From NCBI RefSeq assembly GCF_016411865.1, contig NZ_JAEKJA010000021.1, forward strand, positions 1 to 64,000: a stretch of 64,000 bases of DNA, in the 5' to 3' direction. The notes below the pieces were generated by a model. That model had not been told where the DNA came from. It did not search any database and was given only the letters and a program-made list of their open reading frames with translations. Shown here one piece after another: positions 43,871 to 51,374 of the stretch. A program made the translations under genes and the position numbers. Source of the DNA: Acuticoccus mangrovi (GTDB taxonomy: Bacteria; Pseudomonadota; Alphaproteobacteria; Rhizobiales; Amorphaceae). The stretch's first letter is position 1; every line of letters begins with the position of its first letter.

Positions 43871-45372
43871 GCCCAAAAGACCCTCCGGGCCGGCTGAGAC
43901 CGGGCCGTCATGCGCGCCCCTTCGGCCACGGCTAATACTGTCGCACTCGCCGCATCGATCCGACCGTTACTTCTCGCCTTGGCAAGTTTCATGTTGTTTG
44001 CAGGATCACGAAGTACAATGGCATCCGCGAAGGCGCTGCGGAGTAGTAAAGACGGGAGGGACACAACCTTGCCGTCGAAAGCCGCGCGCTGGAACCGCTC
44101 GCAGTCCTCACCGCCGTCCTTGAAGCCGAACCCACGCCACGTGACGGGCGTCCTGATGCCGACCGCGTCCATCGCCTCGCCCAACTCGGATTGGCGATAC
44201 CGGTCAGCCAGGATTGCCGCGATGCTTTCGCCGGCAACGTGCTGCATCACCACCTTGAGCCATGGCGCCACCGGGACCGTTTGGTCACCGAGAGCTGCCA
44301 GCTCGCCCCGGTCCAGCATCTCGACGTAGCGGCTGGACACGCCGTCCCGCTGCCCCCTGTCCAGCAGGGAGGGCTTAGAGGGGAACCAGCCGAGGGTTTC
44401 GAGGCGGTGGGTCTCCGGCCAATAGTAGGCCGCCGCCGACATGCTGGAGGAGCCGCCGAGGTCGATCCCGATCACGCACGGGCCGGAGCGCGGGGGCACG
44501 TCCTGCGCCTCGCATTGCAACCACTCGTCCACAGTCAGCAGGCAATCACGGTTCTCGGCGGCGACGCGTTCGTTGCGGTGGTAGAGCCGGTAGCTCGTGA
44601 GGGTAGATCCACCGCGAGCGATGGCGCGCCGAGCCTGCGCCTCCAGCCACTCAAGGCTTGCGCCGATGCCGCCCTTGGCACCCGGGTTGGCGATCAGGAG
44701 GCTTTCGCGATCGTCTGCAGGGAGAGCCGGAGCGGGTCGGTGCTCCTGGACGTAGACCCCCTCCTGGGGCTCATCCAGCCAACGGCTGAACGGGTGCGCG
44801 TCGTCGCTCGCGCTGGTGCTGATGATCAGCGCCTTGCCGTTCCTCTTGCCGAGGCCGGTGAGCAGCGCGTGCTCCAGCGCATCGCCCTTGTCGAGAGCCC
44901 AATGTCCCCGTTCATCCATCAGCACGAAAGTCGGTGACGTGCCGAGGGCCGATTTGCCGTCTGCGGCGAGCACGCGAATCTCATGCTCGTTATCGAGGGT
45001 GACCGAGAGGATCGGCGAGCGCCGGAACTGGAGCCGGGCGCGTATCTCGTCCGGGAGCGAGCGAGCCAAACCTTCGATGTACTGCCACGCGACGCGGCCC
45101 TGATCGCGCGTGCGTGCCGCTACCAGGATTTCCCGCCGGGGCTGATCATCCCAAACGCCTAGGAGAGCACCTAGTGCGAGGCCGGCCGACAGCGCCGTCT
45201 TGCCGTTGCCGCGTCCGACGCTGAGGCAGGCCACGTTCACGTCGTTGGACAGCGCGCCCTTGATAAACTGCCGCTGGAACGGAGCGAGCTTCAGAGGCCG
45301 GCCCGCCATCGGTCCTTCTGGGATCTCCAGCGAGGTCAAGAAACGGGTTGCGAGTGTCGAGGGGGTTGCCAT
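43867..45372 (-). CDS. Phage terminase large subunit
   Basis: A 501-residue packaging motor. The ATPase domain has Walker A SVGRGNGKT (residues 51-59) and Walker B FVLMDE (149-154). The nuclease domain begins near GIDLGGSSSMSAAAYYW. The start at 45372 overlaps the stop of a 33-codon micro-ORF as TGATG. No small terminase subunit is recognisable nearby, so either an unrecognised small gene supplies it or a helper does. Confidence 0.9.
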   Translation of the reverse strand: MATPSTLATRFLTSLEIPEGPMAGRPLKLAPFQRQFIKGALSNDVNVACLSVGRGNGKTALSAGLALGALLGVWDDQPRREILVAARTRDQGRVAWQYIEGLARSLPDEIRARLQFRRSPILSVTLDNEHEIRVLAADGKSALGTSPTFVLMDERGHWALDKGDALEHALLTGLGKRNGKALIISTSASDDAHPFSRWLDEPQEGVYVQEHRPAPALPADDRESLLIANPGAKGGIGASLEWLEAQARRAIARGGSTLTSYRLYHRNERVAAENRDCLLTVDEWLQCEAQDVPPRSGPCVIGIDLGGSSSMSAAAYYWPETHRLETLGWFPSKPSLLDRGQRDGVSSRYVEMLDRGELAALGDQTVPVAPWLKVVMQHVAGESIAAILADRYRQSELGEAMDAVGIRTPVTWRGFGFKDGGEDCERFQRAAFDGKVVSLPSLLLRSAFADAIVLRDPANNMKLAKARSNGRIDAASATVLAVAEGARMTARSQPARRVFWA

Positions 45373-45473
45373 CACCACCACCCCTCGTAGCGAGAGAGAA
45401 AGACCCAGCCCGCGTACCTGGCTCCCTCCAAGGTGCCGACCATTGGGACCAAATGCGCACTGAGCGCGCTCAT
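45372..45473 (-). CDS. 33-residue micro-ORF coupled to terminase
   Basis: A 33-residue frame starting MSALSAHLVPM and ending SRYEGWW. Its start overlaps the stop of the head-closure gene as ATGA, and its stop overlaps the terminase start as TGATG, so it fills the gap exactly and keeps ribosomes moving between the two genes. It is aromatic-rich at the C-terminus. It may be a coupling leader or a small protein; no family recognised. Confidence 0.5.
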   Translation of the reverse strand: MSALSAHLVPMVGTLEGARYAGWVFLSRYEGWW

Positions 45474-45832
45474 CGGCGAGCCTGCAGGGTGAACGTCGCG
45501 TTCGCCGGGTCGGTGGTGATGTTGATGATGTTGTAGGTGAGCCCATCCACTGTGACCGTCTCGGACGAGGTCGGGACGATGGAGAGCGTGGTGGCGAGGA
45601 CGACGATCTTCACGTCGTTCTGCTGGATCAGCGTTCCGTCCACCACGTCTTGATCCCACTCGTCCCGCCAACCACGGCACGGGTATTCGGTGGGCACGGG
45701 ATCGGTTGGCGGGTCCCAGGGGTTCGCAGGCTCGCCGCCTTCCATGCGCGTGACGGTCACGGCGTACGGCACACCCTCGGCTTCGAGGGCGGCGGCAATC
45801 TCAGTGGCGAGCGGTCCGACCAGGAGCGACAT
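45470..45832 (-). CDS. Phage head-closure/head-tail joining protein
   Basis: A 120-residue protein. The N-terminal helix (LATEIAAALEAEG) and the C-terminal VDGLTYNIINITTDPANATFTLQARR-like beta hairpin pattern resemble head-tail stoppers that plug the connector. It is the first gene of the leftward head operon; the phased GCTATCA array lies 88-175 bases upstream of its start. No strong ribosome site is visible before 45832. Confidence 0.6.
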   Translation of the reverse strand: MSLLVGPLATEIAAALEAEGVPYAVTVTRMEGGEPANPWDPPTDPVPTEYPCRGWRDEWDQDVVDGTLIQQNDVKIVVLATTLSIVPTSSETVTVDGLTYNIINITTDPANATFTLQARR

Positions 45833-45920
45833 GGCTATATCCGTTGGTGCGGTACCCTAATACCACTTAGTCTGCTATGGTTCAAGATAAATTTGAGGTA
45901 TCCACATGCAGGAATAGAGC

Positions 45921-46007
45921 GCTATCAGACGCTATCAATCGCTATCAATCGCTATCATAGCAAATGCTATCTACTGATATGCTATCATATGCTATTGCGC
46001 GCTAGCG
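45921..46007. repeat. Helically phased GCTATCA array
   Basis: GCTATCA occurs at 45921, 45931, 45941 and 45951, exactly 10 bp apart. Variants follow at 45966 (GCTATCT), 45981 (GCTATCA), 45991 (GCTATTG) and 46001 (GCTAGCG), so the spacings are 10,10,10,15,15,10,10. More half-matches lie at 45874, 46026 and, inverted, 46035. The array lies between the divergent head operon and the rightward HTH gene. It looks like a multimeric operator or replication-origin iterons. Confidence 0.85.
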
Positions 46008-46048
46008 TGCGCCCGCCTATCTTGTGCTAGCATATGATAGGAGGTGCT

Positions 46049-46564
46049 ATGGTTCTTGTCCAAGCGAATGCCCGCGTCCCGGAAGAAGCCCGCCCGGTTC
46101 TGCTCGCGGTTGCCGCCCGCCTTCGGGACGAGCCGGACTTCCTGGCCCGCCTCAATGCCCTCTTGGAGGACGACGCCGCGGCTACCCGGTGGGCCGATCG
46201 TTTCGAGGCGCTCGAGCAGAGGATCCAGGCACTGGAGGCGGAGCGGGGGCCGGGCGGGGCGAACAACCCGCACGGTCTTGGCGGTCACTCTGGCAAGACC
46301 GCCAAAGAGATTGTCACCGTTAACAATGTACACGACCGGCCTACCGGAACGTCGGCCGCTGCCGATGGCACCGACTGGAGCGCTCGCGCTGCCGCCATCG
46401 AGGTGTCCTCCGGCGAGGGACGGGGCCGTCGCCTGACAGAAGCCGGTTCCGCCCTGTTCGATGAAATGGCCGGCGCGGGTCTTAGCGCACAGGACATCGC
46501 AAAAACCCTGGGGATGACGCGGCCCTCTGCGGCTTCGCGCCTCAAAAAAATCGGAGGAGGCTGA
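46049..46564 (+). CDS. Putative DNA-binding protein with C-terminal helix-turn-helix
   Basis: A 171-residue protein. The N-terminal half is helical (ARPVLLAVAARLRDE, then FEALEQRIQALEAE with coiled-coil spacing). The middle is a Gly/Asn-rich linker. The last 30 residues (LSAQDIAKTLGMTRPSAASRLKK) form a helix-turn-helix. AGGAGG at 46039-46044 supports 46049. It is the only rightward gene of the satellite and starts just behind the phased GCTATCA array, making it the best candidate for the array-binding regulator or initiator; this is inference. Confidence 0.65.
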   Translation: MVLVQANARVPEEARPVLLAVAARLRDEPDFLARLNALLEDDAAATRWADRFEALEQRIQALEAERGPGGANNPHGLGGHSGKTAKEIVTVNNVHDRPTGTSAAADGTDWSARAAAIEVSSGEGRGRRLTEAGSALFDEMAGAGLSAQDIAKTLGMTRPSAASRLKKIGGG

Positions 46565-47040
46565 GGCCGTCGCTCCCCCGTTTTGGGGAGCGGCACCGCC
46601 TTTGGGCGCCGACGCTTATCACCGTGCAGTTTTTGTTCTTCCCTGCTGAACGATGGAAGGAGCGGTGGTGAGGACGCACCACTCCCTTGCAGGGGAGTGA
46701 GCGCGTCCTTTCAGTCCTGAACGACGGAGCCGTCGCGTATGGAGCCTGACGTGCATCGGATCAGTGAGGGCCGGCGGGGGGCTTGCGCCATAACCGGCAG
46801 GGACGGGGCTGGCCTGTCGTCCCATGCTCACTGCCACTCAATTCCAGCGGCGTCCCACGTCGCCGATCCGACGACGGCGTGGGTTCGATGTCTCCATCTT
46901 CCGAGCGGTGGCGGTATCCCGCGCACTATGCGGTATCCCGCGGGTTAGGGGTTGATTCGAAAAAGTGCCCGGTGGCCGGTTGGGGTCCTTGTCCCCCTGT
47001 GAGCGGCCAGACGATATGGTGGGCTATGGAGGGGCGCCGC
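46565..47040. other. Convergent non-coding region with hairpins and a direct repeat
   Basis: No supportable gene. Directly after the HTH gene lies a hairpin CGCTCCCC/GGGGAGCG (46573-46595), a possible terminator without a T-run. A second perfect hairpin CACTCCC/GGGAGTG is at 46680-46686 with 46693-46699. The 13-mer GCGGTATCCCGCG is repeated at 46911-46923 and 46930-46942. The region separates the rightward HTH gene from the leftward early operon and could hold an origin or a packaging site. Confidence 0.5.
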
Positions 47041-47262
47041 CTACTTGGCGGGCGGCGTCCAAACGAACTTGTTCTCGCGCGTCAGACGGGCAAAACCTCG
47101 CTTCATGAAGTGCATGCCGAGCTTCAAGCCGAGCTTCTCGCGCCCCTCGAAGCGGCTAACCTCACCCGCAACGGCTGCGTTGCCGAGTTCGATAGCGCTC
47201 ACCTCGCGGCGGGATATGAGGAGCTTGAGCGCCTGCCTCTCTCGTAGATCACGCCTGCGCAT
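47041..47262 (-). CDS. Small basic hypothetical protein
   Basis: A 73-residue basic protein (RRRDLRERQALKLL, later KLGMHFMKRGFARL) ending FVWTPPAK. It may be a small winged-helix-like protein, but no family is recognised. Its start overlaps the stop of the upstream small gene as TGATG, supporting it as a real member of the satellite early operon. Confidence 0.55.
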   Translation of the reverse strand: MRRRDLRERQALKLLISRREVSAIELGNAAVAGEVSRFEGREKLGLKLGMHFMKRGFARLTRENKFVWTPPAK

Positions 47263-47519
47263 CAGCCGGCGTCTCCGTCCACCTTGCCGAGGAAGCCGCG
47301 GTCGGAAAGCTCAAGCCGGCGGCGGTTCATCTCGGGATAACTGAGGCCGGGAATGATCTCCGACGGCCCCTTGGTCGGCTGGATGCGGATGCGCCACAGA
47401 CCGACGCTGTCGGGGTCCGGCTCGACCACGAACGTGTCGCGATCACTCGGGCCACGAAGCGTCTTCCGACCGGCCTTGAATGCCGAGGCCTCGGCAGCGA
47501 GCTTCTTGTGCAGGGTCAC
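47262..47519 (-). CDS. Small hypothetical protein, GTG start
   Basis: An 85-residue protein. The GTG at 47519 overlaps the stop of the HNH-like gene as GTGA and is preferred over upstream ATGs that lie inside that gene. The sequence contains a beta-rich VVEPDPDSVGLWRIRI followed by a helical end. No family recognised. It is coupled on both sides within the early operon. Confidence 0.55.
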   Translation of the reverse strand: MTLHKKLAAEASAFKAGRKTLRGPSDRDTFVVEPDPDSVGLWRIRIQPTKGPSEIIPGLSYPEMNRRRLELSDRGFLGKVDGDAG

Positions 47520-47848
47520 GCCGCTTCCTCCCGCTTCTCTGCGTGGAGGCGTTGGTGATGCGTACGGCATAACCAGCGGATCGCGAGCGGCCGCGTGTGG
47601 TCGTCATGGTGCGCGTCCGCCGGCTCGGCCCCACAGATCTCGCAGGGCTTGCGGTTGATGATGCCACGGCGGATCGCAGACCGGACGGCGTTGTGCGCCC
47701 AGAGGGCGAGCGGGTTCGCGGCGTTCCATTTCGCTTGCGATGAGATGGTGTCGGGGCTATCTTTCGCTCCGACGGTTGCTTTGCTGTCTCGATCTGCCCG
47801 GTTGCCGTCTGCCAACGGCGCCGGGCCCTTCACTTCCTCCTCCGTCAT
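47516..47848 (-). CDS. HNH-like small protein
   Basis: A 110-residue protein. The C-terminal half has CEICGAEPADAHHDDHTRP and WLCRTHHQRLHA, a compact zinc-bound HNH-like fold common in small phage proteins. The N-terminal 40 residues are polar and probably disordered. The start overlaps the stop of the upstream gene as ATGA. It may be a nuclease or only a structural zinc protein. It is distinct from the HNH beside terminase. Confidence 0.7.
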   Translation of the reverse strand: MTEEEVKGPAPLADGNRADRDSKATVGAKDSPDTISSQAKWNAANPLALWAHNAVRSAIRRGIINRKPCEICGAEPADAHHDDHTRPLAIRWLCRTHHQRLHAEKREEAA

Positions 47849-48087
47849 GCGGCACCGCCCTTGGTTGCCGCATGGTATTCGGCTAGGAGTGCGTGAAAGA
47901 CCAAAACAGAGTCGACGAGGTCAATGCCGCCCCGCACTAGTGGATCGAGTTCGTCCGCGCTAAGCCCGTCCGCGGCGATCTTTTCGGAGGCAGCCAGGTA
48001 AAAGCGAACCCGACTTTCGAGAACGTCGAACTCGTCAACGAGGGCCATCACCGTCGGCGCTGGCTCGGTCTTTTCGGTGTCAGCCAT
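47845..48087 (-). CDS. Small helical hypothetical protein
   Basis: An 80-residue acidic, helical protein (VMALVDEFDVLESRVRFYLAAS). The start at 48087 overlaps the stop of the AlpA-type gene as TGATG and its stop overlaps the HNH-like start as ATGA. No family recognised. Confidence 0.6.
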   Translation of the reverse strand: MADTEKTEPAPTVMALVDEFDVLESRVRFYLAASEKIAADGLSADELDPLVRGGIDLVDSVLVFHALLAEYHAATKGGAA

Positions 48088-48329
48088 CACGCGGCCTCCA
48101 CCATGTTGCGGCGGGACGCGCGGCTGGCCACCCAAGCTTCCAACTCGGCGACGATGAGGCCCTTGCGGCCGGGCGAGCATTCGATGGGCTTAGGGAAGGC
48201 GGGATCGGTGTCGATCAGCTTATAGCCGGTCGAGCGGCCGACGCCGACCATGCGGAAACCGGCGACCAGGGGAACAACGAGAGGCTTCGGCGCCTCCGTG
48301 GCTCGGTAGGTTTCCATCTGGAAGGTCAT
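48087..48329 (-). CDS. AlpA-family/excisionase-like transcriptional regulator
   Basis: An 80-residue protein with the AlpA/MerR-like winged helix: FRMVGVGRSTGYKLIDTDPAFPKPI followed by GLIVAELEAWVASRASRR. AlpA proteins activate integrase or excision and start induction in P4-like and PICI satellites. GGAG lies six bases before the ATG at 48329; another ATG at 48335 has poorer spacing. It heads the chain of TGATG/ATGA-coupled small genes. Confidence 0.85.
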   Translation of the reverse strand: MTFQMETYRATEAPKPLVVPLVAGFRMVGVGRSTGYKLIDTDPAFPKPIECSPGRKGLIVAELEAWVASRASRRNMVEAA

Positions 48330-48393
48330 GTCCATCTCCGTTCAAAGGGATGACATGATTAGTATCCGCGACAGCCTAGTACGGCATTCCGAT

Positions 48394-49134
48394 TTAAGAG
48401 AGAGGCTTATCTCGTAAGCGGCAGCCTCGCTCGTATGCCTCTTGTGCTCGACTTGGTGCCTTGTCTTGGCCAGGCCAAAGCACTTCGGTCATCTCCTTCC
48501 ATGTGATTGCCGGCTCCTGTTCTTTAGCGTCGATGGCACGTAGAGCGGATATCCGATCTACCTTCCGGTTGCGGCGCCGTTTCGGGGGGGCATCATCTTC
48601 CTCCCCATCCTCGTCAGCCCACCCGATTAGATATTCACGCGCCTTTTCGAGTTGCTTCTTAAGCGGCATGCGCCGGTCAAATGTTACCGCAGTTAGTTCG
48701 TGTTCGTCGTATTCGGGAAATCCAAACTCGAACCCGTCGTACTCTGCAAACTCGACATAGATTACTTGGCTTTCCCCGATTGCCGGGTTGAGTAGACTGT
48801 ACATGCCGTATTTCGCCGGGTCGGGCGCGTCTATTGAAAAGCCTGGCATGTCGGGATGCTCGAATGCAATTTCTTCAAGTCGCCCACGCTCTTCCTCTGT
48901 GAAAACGCCTAATTCGCTTTCGGGGACAACCATACCAGTTGCAACTGCATGCGCGATCAAATGCTTCTGACTCCAGGTGATTGACTTTCGTATAGGAGCC
49001 GCCACCTCCTCGAAATCACGTCTATATTCATCTCTGCGGCGTAGAAATTCCCACCGCCATCGCTTCTCGGACCATCCTTCGACATAACCGTAATCGTCGA
49101 GGTCTCGCCAATCTGGAGTGCCCCAATCCATCAT
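48394..49134 (-). CDS. DUF6499/transcriptional-regulator-like domain protein
   Basis: A 246-residue protein. The N-terminal PDWRDLDDYGYVEG and RWRWEFLRRRDEYRRDFEEVA match the short N-terminal domain seen in alphaproteobacterial transcriptional-regulator-like proteins of mobile elements (W-x-FLRRxxxYRRDF). The C-terminal part has basic PPKRRRNRKVDRISALRAIDA and a WKEMTEVLWPGQ segment. The start at 49134 overlaps the integrase stop as ATGA. Function unknown; a regulatory role is inference. Confidence 0.65.
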   Translation of the reverse strand: MMDWGTPDWRDLDDYGYVEGWSEKRWRWEFLRRRDEYRRDFEEVAAPIRKSITWSQKHLIAHAVATGMVVPESELGVFTEEERGRLEEIAFEHPDMPGFSIDAPDPAKYGMYSLLNPAIGESQVIYVEFAEYDGFEFGFPEYDEHELTAVTFDRRMPLKKQLEKAREYLIGWADEDGEEDDAPPKRRRNRKVDRISALRAIDAKEQEPAITWKEMTEVLWPGQDKAPSRAQEAYERGCRLRDKPLS

Positions 49135-50318
49135 CGCTCGGCCTCTGAACTGATCGGAGACACCTTGTCCCAAGAGATGCAGTGCATGGCCCACTGCTTC
49201 ATCAGCGCCCGCCGTCGCGTGAAGTGGTCGGAGCGGTTATAGGCAGCGGCCACACGGTCCCCAGCAGCGTGTGCCAACGCCGCCTCGCGAACCTCAATCG
49301 TCGCGTCGGTGCACTCCGTCACCCATGTAGAAAAACTGGAGCGAAAACCGTGGACGGTCAGCTCGTCCAACTCCATGCGTTTCAAGACGGCGCCGAGCGT
49401 CATGTCCGACATGGGCCGACCGCGTTTCGCACCGGGGAACACCAGCTCGTCTGGCTCGCCCTTGGGCAGCGCTTCGAGGATGGCGAGGGCGGCCGGTGAG
49501 AGGGGGACCCGGTGCTCGCGCCCAGCCTTCATCCGATTGGCGGGAACAGTCCACACCGCCTTGTCCATGTCGATCTCTGACCACGTTGCACCGCGGACCT
49601 CGCCGCTCCGAGCCGCGGTCAGAACGGTGAAGGTGAGGGCGCGCGCTGCCGTCCCTCGCCGAGCGGCGAGCGCCTTCATGAAGGTCGGTACCTCCCCGTA
49701 GGGCATGGCCCCGTGGTGGCCGCGCCTGAGTTTCCCGGCGGCGGGGAGGACGGCGGAGAGATGGCCGCGCCAGATGGCTGGATTGATGCCGTCCCGCCAT
49801 CCTCGCGCACGGGCGAAGTCTAGGACACGTTCTATCCGGCCGCGGACCCGAGACGCGGTCTCGGCCTTCGTGTGCCATATGGGTGTTAGGCACGCGAGCA
49901 CGTCGTTGGTATCGATCTCGGCGACGCTCTTATCGGCCATCGGCTTGCAGTAGGTGCCGAGTGTGTTGCGCCACTGCTGCCGGTGCTTCGGGTTCTTCCA
50001 GCCCGCCTCCATGCTGTCGACGAACTGCTCGGCCGCCTCGGCGAATGTGGGGACGGTGGGTGCAGCCTCGGCCTTGGTGAACGGGTCCTCGCCGTCATCC
50101 ATTGCAATGCGGATTCGCGCCGCAGCCTTGCGAGCGTCGGCGAGCGTCACCTTGGGGAAAGCCCCGAGGCCCTTTTCACGGCGCCGGCCGCCCTTGTTGG
50201 TGATGAACTTCCAGCCGCGCCACCCGCCCGGCTTCACATGGAGATAGAGCCCTCCACCATCGGCGTGGCGTCCTTCGTCGAGGGCCTTCACCTGGGTCGC
50301 TGTGAGTCTTCCAGCCAT
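49131..50318 (-). CDS. int: P4-type tyrosine integrase
   Basis: A 395-residue site-specific recombinase. It has an N-terminal DUF4102-type arm-binding domain (LTATQVKAL, then GGGLYLHVKPGGWRGWKF), a core-binding SAM-like domain (about 90-180) and a catalytic domain with R237, H323-x-x-R326, H350 and nucleophile Y360, all intact. It lies 147 bases from the att core in tRNA-Ser, and three repeats at 50324-50354 sit directly upstream of its start, where integrase binding could also autoregulate the gene. Confidence 0.95.
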   Translation of the reverse strand: MAGRLTATQVKALDEGRHADGGGLYLHVKPGGWRGWKFITNKGGRRREKGLGAFPKVTLADARKAAARIRIAMDDGEDPFTKAEAAPTVPTFAEAAEQFVDSMEAGWKNPKHRQQWRNTLGTYCKPMADKSVAEIDTNDVLACLTPIWHTKAETASRVRGRIERVLDFARARGWRDGINPAIWRGHLSAVLPAAGKLRRGHHGAMPYGEVPTFMKALAARRGTAARALTFTVLTAARSGEVRGATWSEIDMDKAVWTVPANRMKAGREHRVPLSPAALAILEALPKGEPDELVFPGAKRGRPMSDMTLGAVLKRMELDELTVHGFRSSFSTWVTECTDATIEVREAALAHAAGDRVAAAYNRSDHFTRRRALMKQWAMHCISWDKVSPISSEAER

Positions 50319-50323
50319 CCCGC

Positions 50324-50354
50324 GTGCCTCATGTGCCTAACGGGGTGCCTAACG
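50324..50354 (+). promoter_or_regulatory. Right integrase arm-type repeats
   Basis: GTGCCTAACG occurs at 50333-50342 and 50345-50354, with a weaker copy GTGCCTCATG at 50324-50333. The 10-mer matches the repeats near the left end (38812-38850) in sequence and orientation. The repeats overlap the leader of the integrase gene. Confidence 0.7.
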
Positions 50355-50465
50355 CAAACCCCGGATATGGACACATAATTGCGAACGCGGATGGACCGCC
50401 GCAAGAGGCAAGGCCCGGGATTCCTGGGGCTTTTGGATGCGAGTGGACGGCATTGGAAGGGTAGA

Positions 50466-50484
50466 TGGCGGAGCCGGAGGGATT
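50466..50484. repeat. Right attachment site (attR core)
   Basis: This is the second copy of the 19-base direct repeat, forming the 3' end of tRNA-Ser including the encoded CCA. The intact tRNA lies on this side, next to the integrase gene. Confidence 0.92.
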
Positions 50485-50558
50485 CGAACCCTCGAGACGG
50501 GTTTACCCCGCCTAACGGTTTAGCAAACCGCCGCCTTCAGCCTCTCGGCCACGGCTCC
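50466..50558 (-). tRNA. tRNA-Ser(GCT)
   Basis: A 93-nt class II tRNA. The acceptor stem GGAGCCG pairs with CGGCTCC, with discriminator G and encoded CCA at 50466-50468. The anticodon GCT lies at 50522-50524 within loop TTGCTAA. A long variable arm is present, and the T loop reads GGTTCGAATCC. It is the integration target of the satellite and is restored intact at this end. Confidence 0.96.
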
Positions 50559-51374
50559 TTATTGATTTACAAGGGTTTTTTGCCCTTGCCGCCGCTGCGC
50601 TTCGGCACTCCTCGTGCCGGCTTGGCACGCGCCGTGCGCGCGAAGCTCGGTAGCATGGCGACTGACGCTTCCGCAAGGCGCCTTTGCTCGACGTCACGGG
50701 TGCGGTGTTGCGCAGTCCCGGGCGTGGGGTGTCCCGGCGTGGCGGCGGGGGCGGCGTGCGTTTCGGCGAGCGTGTCTGCGTGGGTGGCGCGCGGGACCTT
50801 GGAGGGTGCACCCTTCGGCGTGTCCGCTCGCGCCGGCGCCGCGGCCACCGTTGTATCGGAGGAACTGGCGATCGGCCATCGTTCAGACGCGGCACCTACC
50901 GGCGGCGAGCCCACGCTTTTGCCCCACCTCCGCCGCAGGGCGCGGCGCCGGTTCAGCCGCAGCGCCGCATCGGCAGCTGCATCGCTCGGACGGGGAGCGG
51001 GACCTCGTGGCGCCTTGACCGTCGCTGACAGGTGATTGAGCGCACTGTTGCGTCGCGATGCTCTCACGCTTCCGTCGTCTAACCCTTCACGACAGCCGTC
51101 GGGCTGAAATACGCATTGCTTTCAACCCACTCGTCGCGACGCGCCGCACCTGTCGCCTTTGCTTGAAGTGAGTTTTCCGGTGCTCCGGAAAGCGTCGACA
51201 CGACGAGCATAACACCCTATCCTCCCGACGTGAGGCCAAATAGTCCGACGAGAGATGCTCTAATGAAACTTCCTGTTGCGCAGCAACGCCAAGTTACAAC
51301 TATATATTGTGAGAGGTATATAACTACGTCGACTTCGGAAGTTCTGACTGCAACCCTTGTGAGGGGGCGAGTAG
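50559..51374. other. Intergenic region, possible weak ORF
   Basis: A 166-codon open frame on the minus strand (50567-51067) encodes an Ala/Arg/Pro-rich protein ending in a basic KRSGGKGKKPL tail. It has no recognisable family, and frames in other phases are equally open, so I do not call it. AAGGG/CCCTT (about 50570-50588) forms a hairpin with an A/T-rich loop near the tRNA. From about 51080 the DNA becomes AT-rich up to the sulfotransferase gene. Confidence 0.35.

Larger units (their letters stand above)
38735..50484. mobile_element. Integrated capsid-forming phage satellite (cf-PICI-like) in tRNA-Ser
   Basis: An 11.75-kb element between 19-bp direct repeats, one of which is the 3' end of tRNA-Ser(GCT). 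Rightmost is a P4-type integrase, followed leftward by a regulator-like protein, an AlpA-type protein and four small coupled genes; then a lone rightward HTH gene; then a leftward head operon (head-closure protein, micro-ORF, TerL, HNH, HK97 capsid, prohead protease, connector, portal, two zinc-ribbon proteins). No tail, baseplate, holin, endolysin or replication protein is recognisable. Satellites that build their own HK97-like capsids and borrow helper tails have this content, so that assignment is favoured over a decayed prophage. A helper dependence is inference. Confidence 0.8.

Noticed and set aside
45917-46010. CRISPR-like repeats
   Set aside because: The GCTATCA units are only 7 bp with 3-bp or 8-bp gaps, not repeats separated by unique spacers; no cas genes.
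46783-47247. 154-codon rightward frame in the satellite
   Set aside because: Overlaps the TGATG-coupled leftward gene at 47041-47262, has no ribosome site and no protein-like pattern.
38735-50484. Complete prophage or gene transfer agent
   Set aside because: No tail, baseplate, lysis or replication genes; GTA clusters lack an integrase and att repeats and carry tail genes.
50567-51067. Possible 166-aa basic protein on the minus strand upstream of tRNA-Ser
   Set aside because: Low-complexity, no ribosome site or family evidence, and other frames are equally open.
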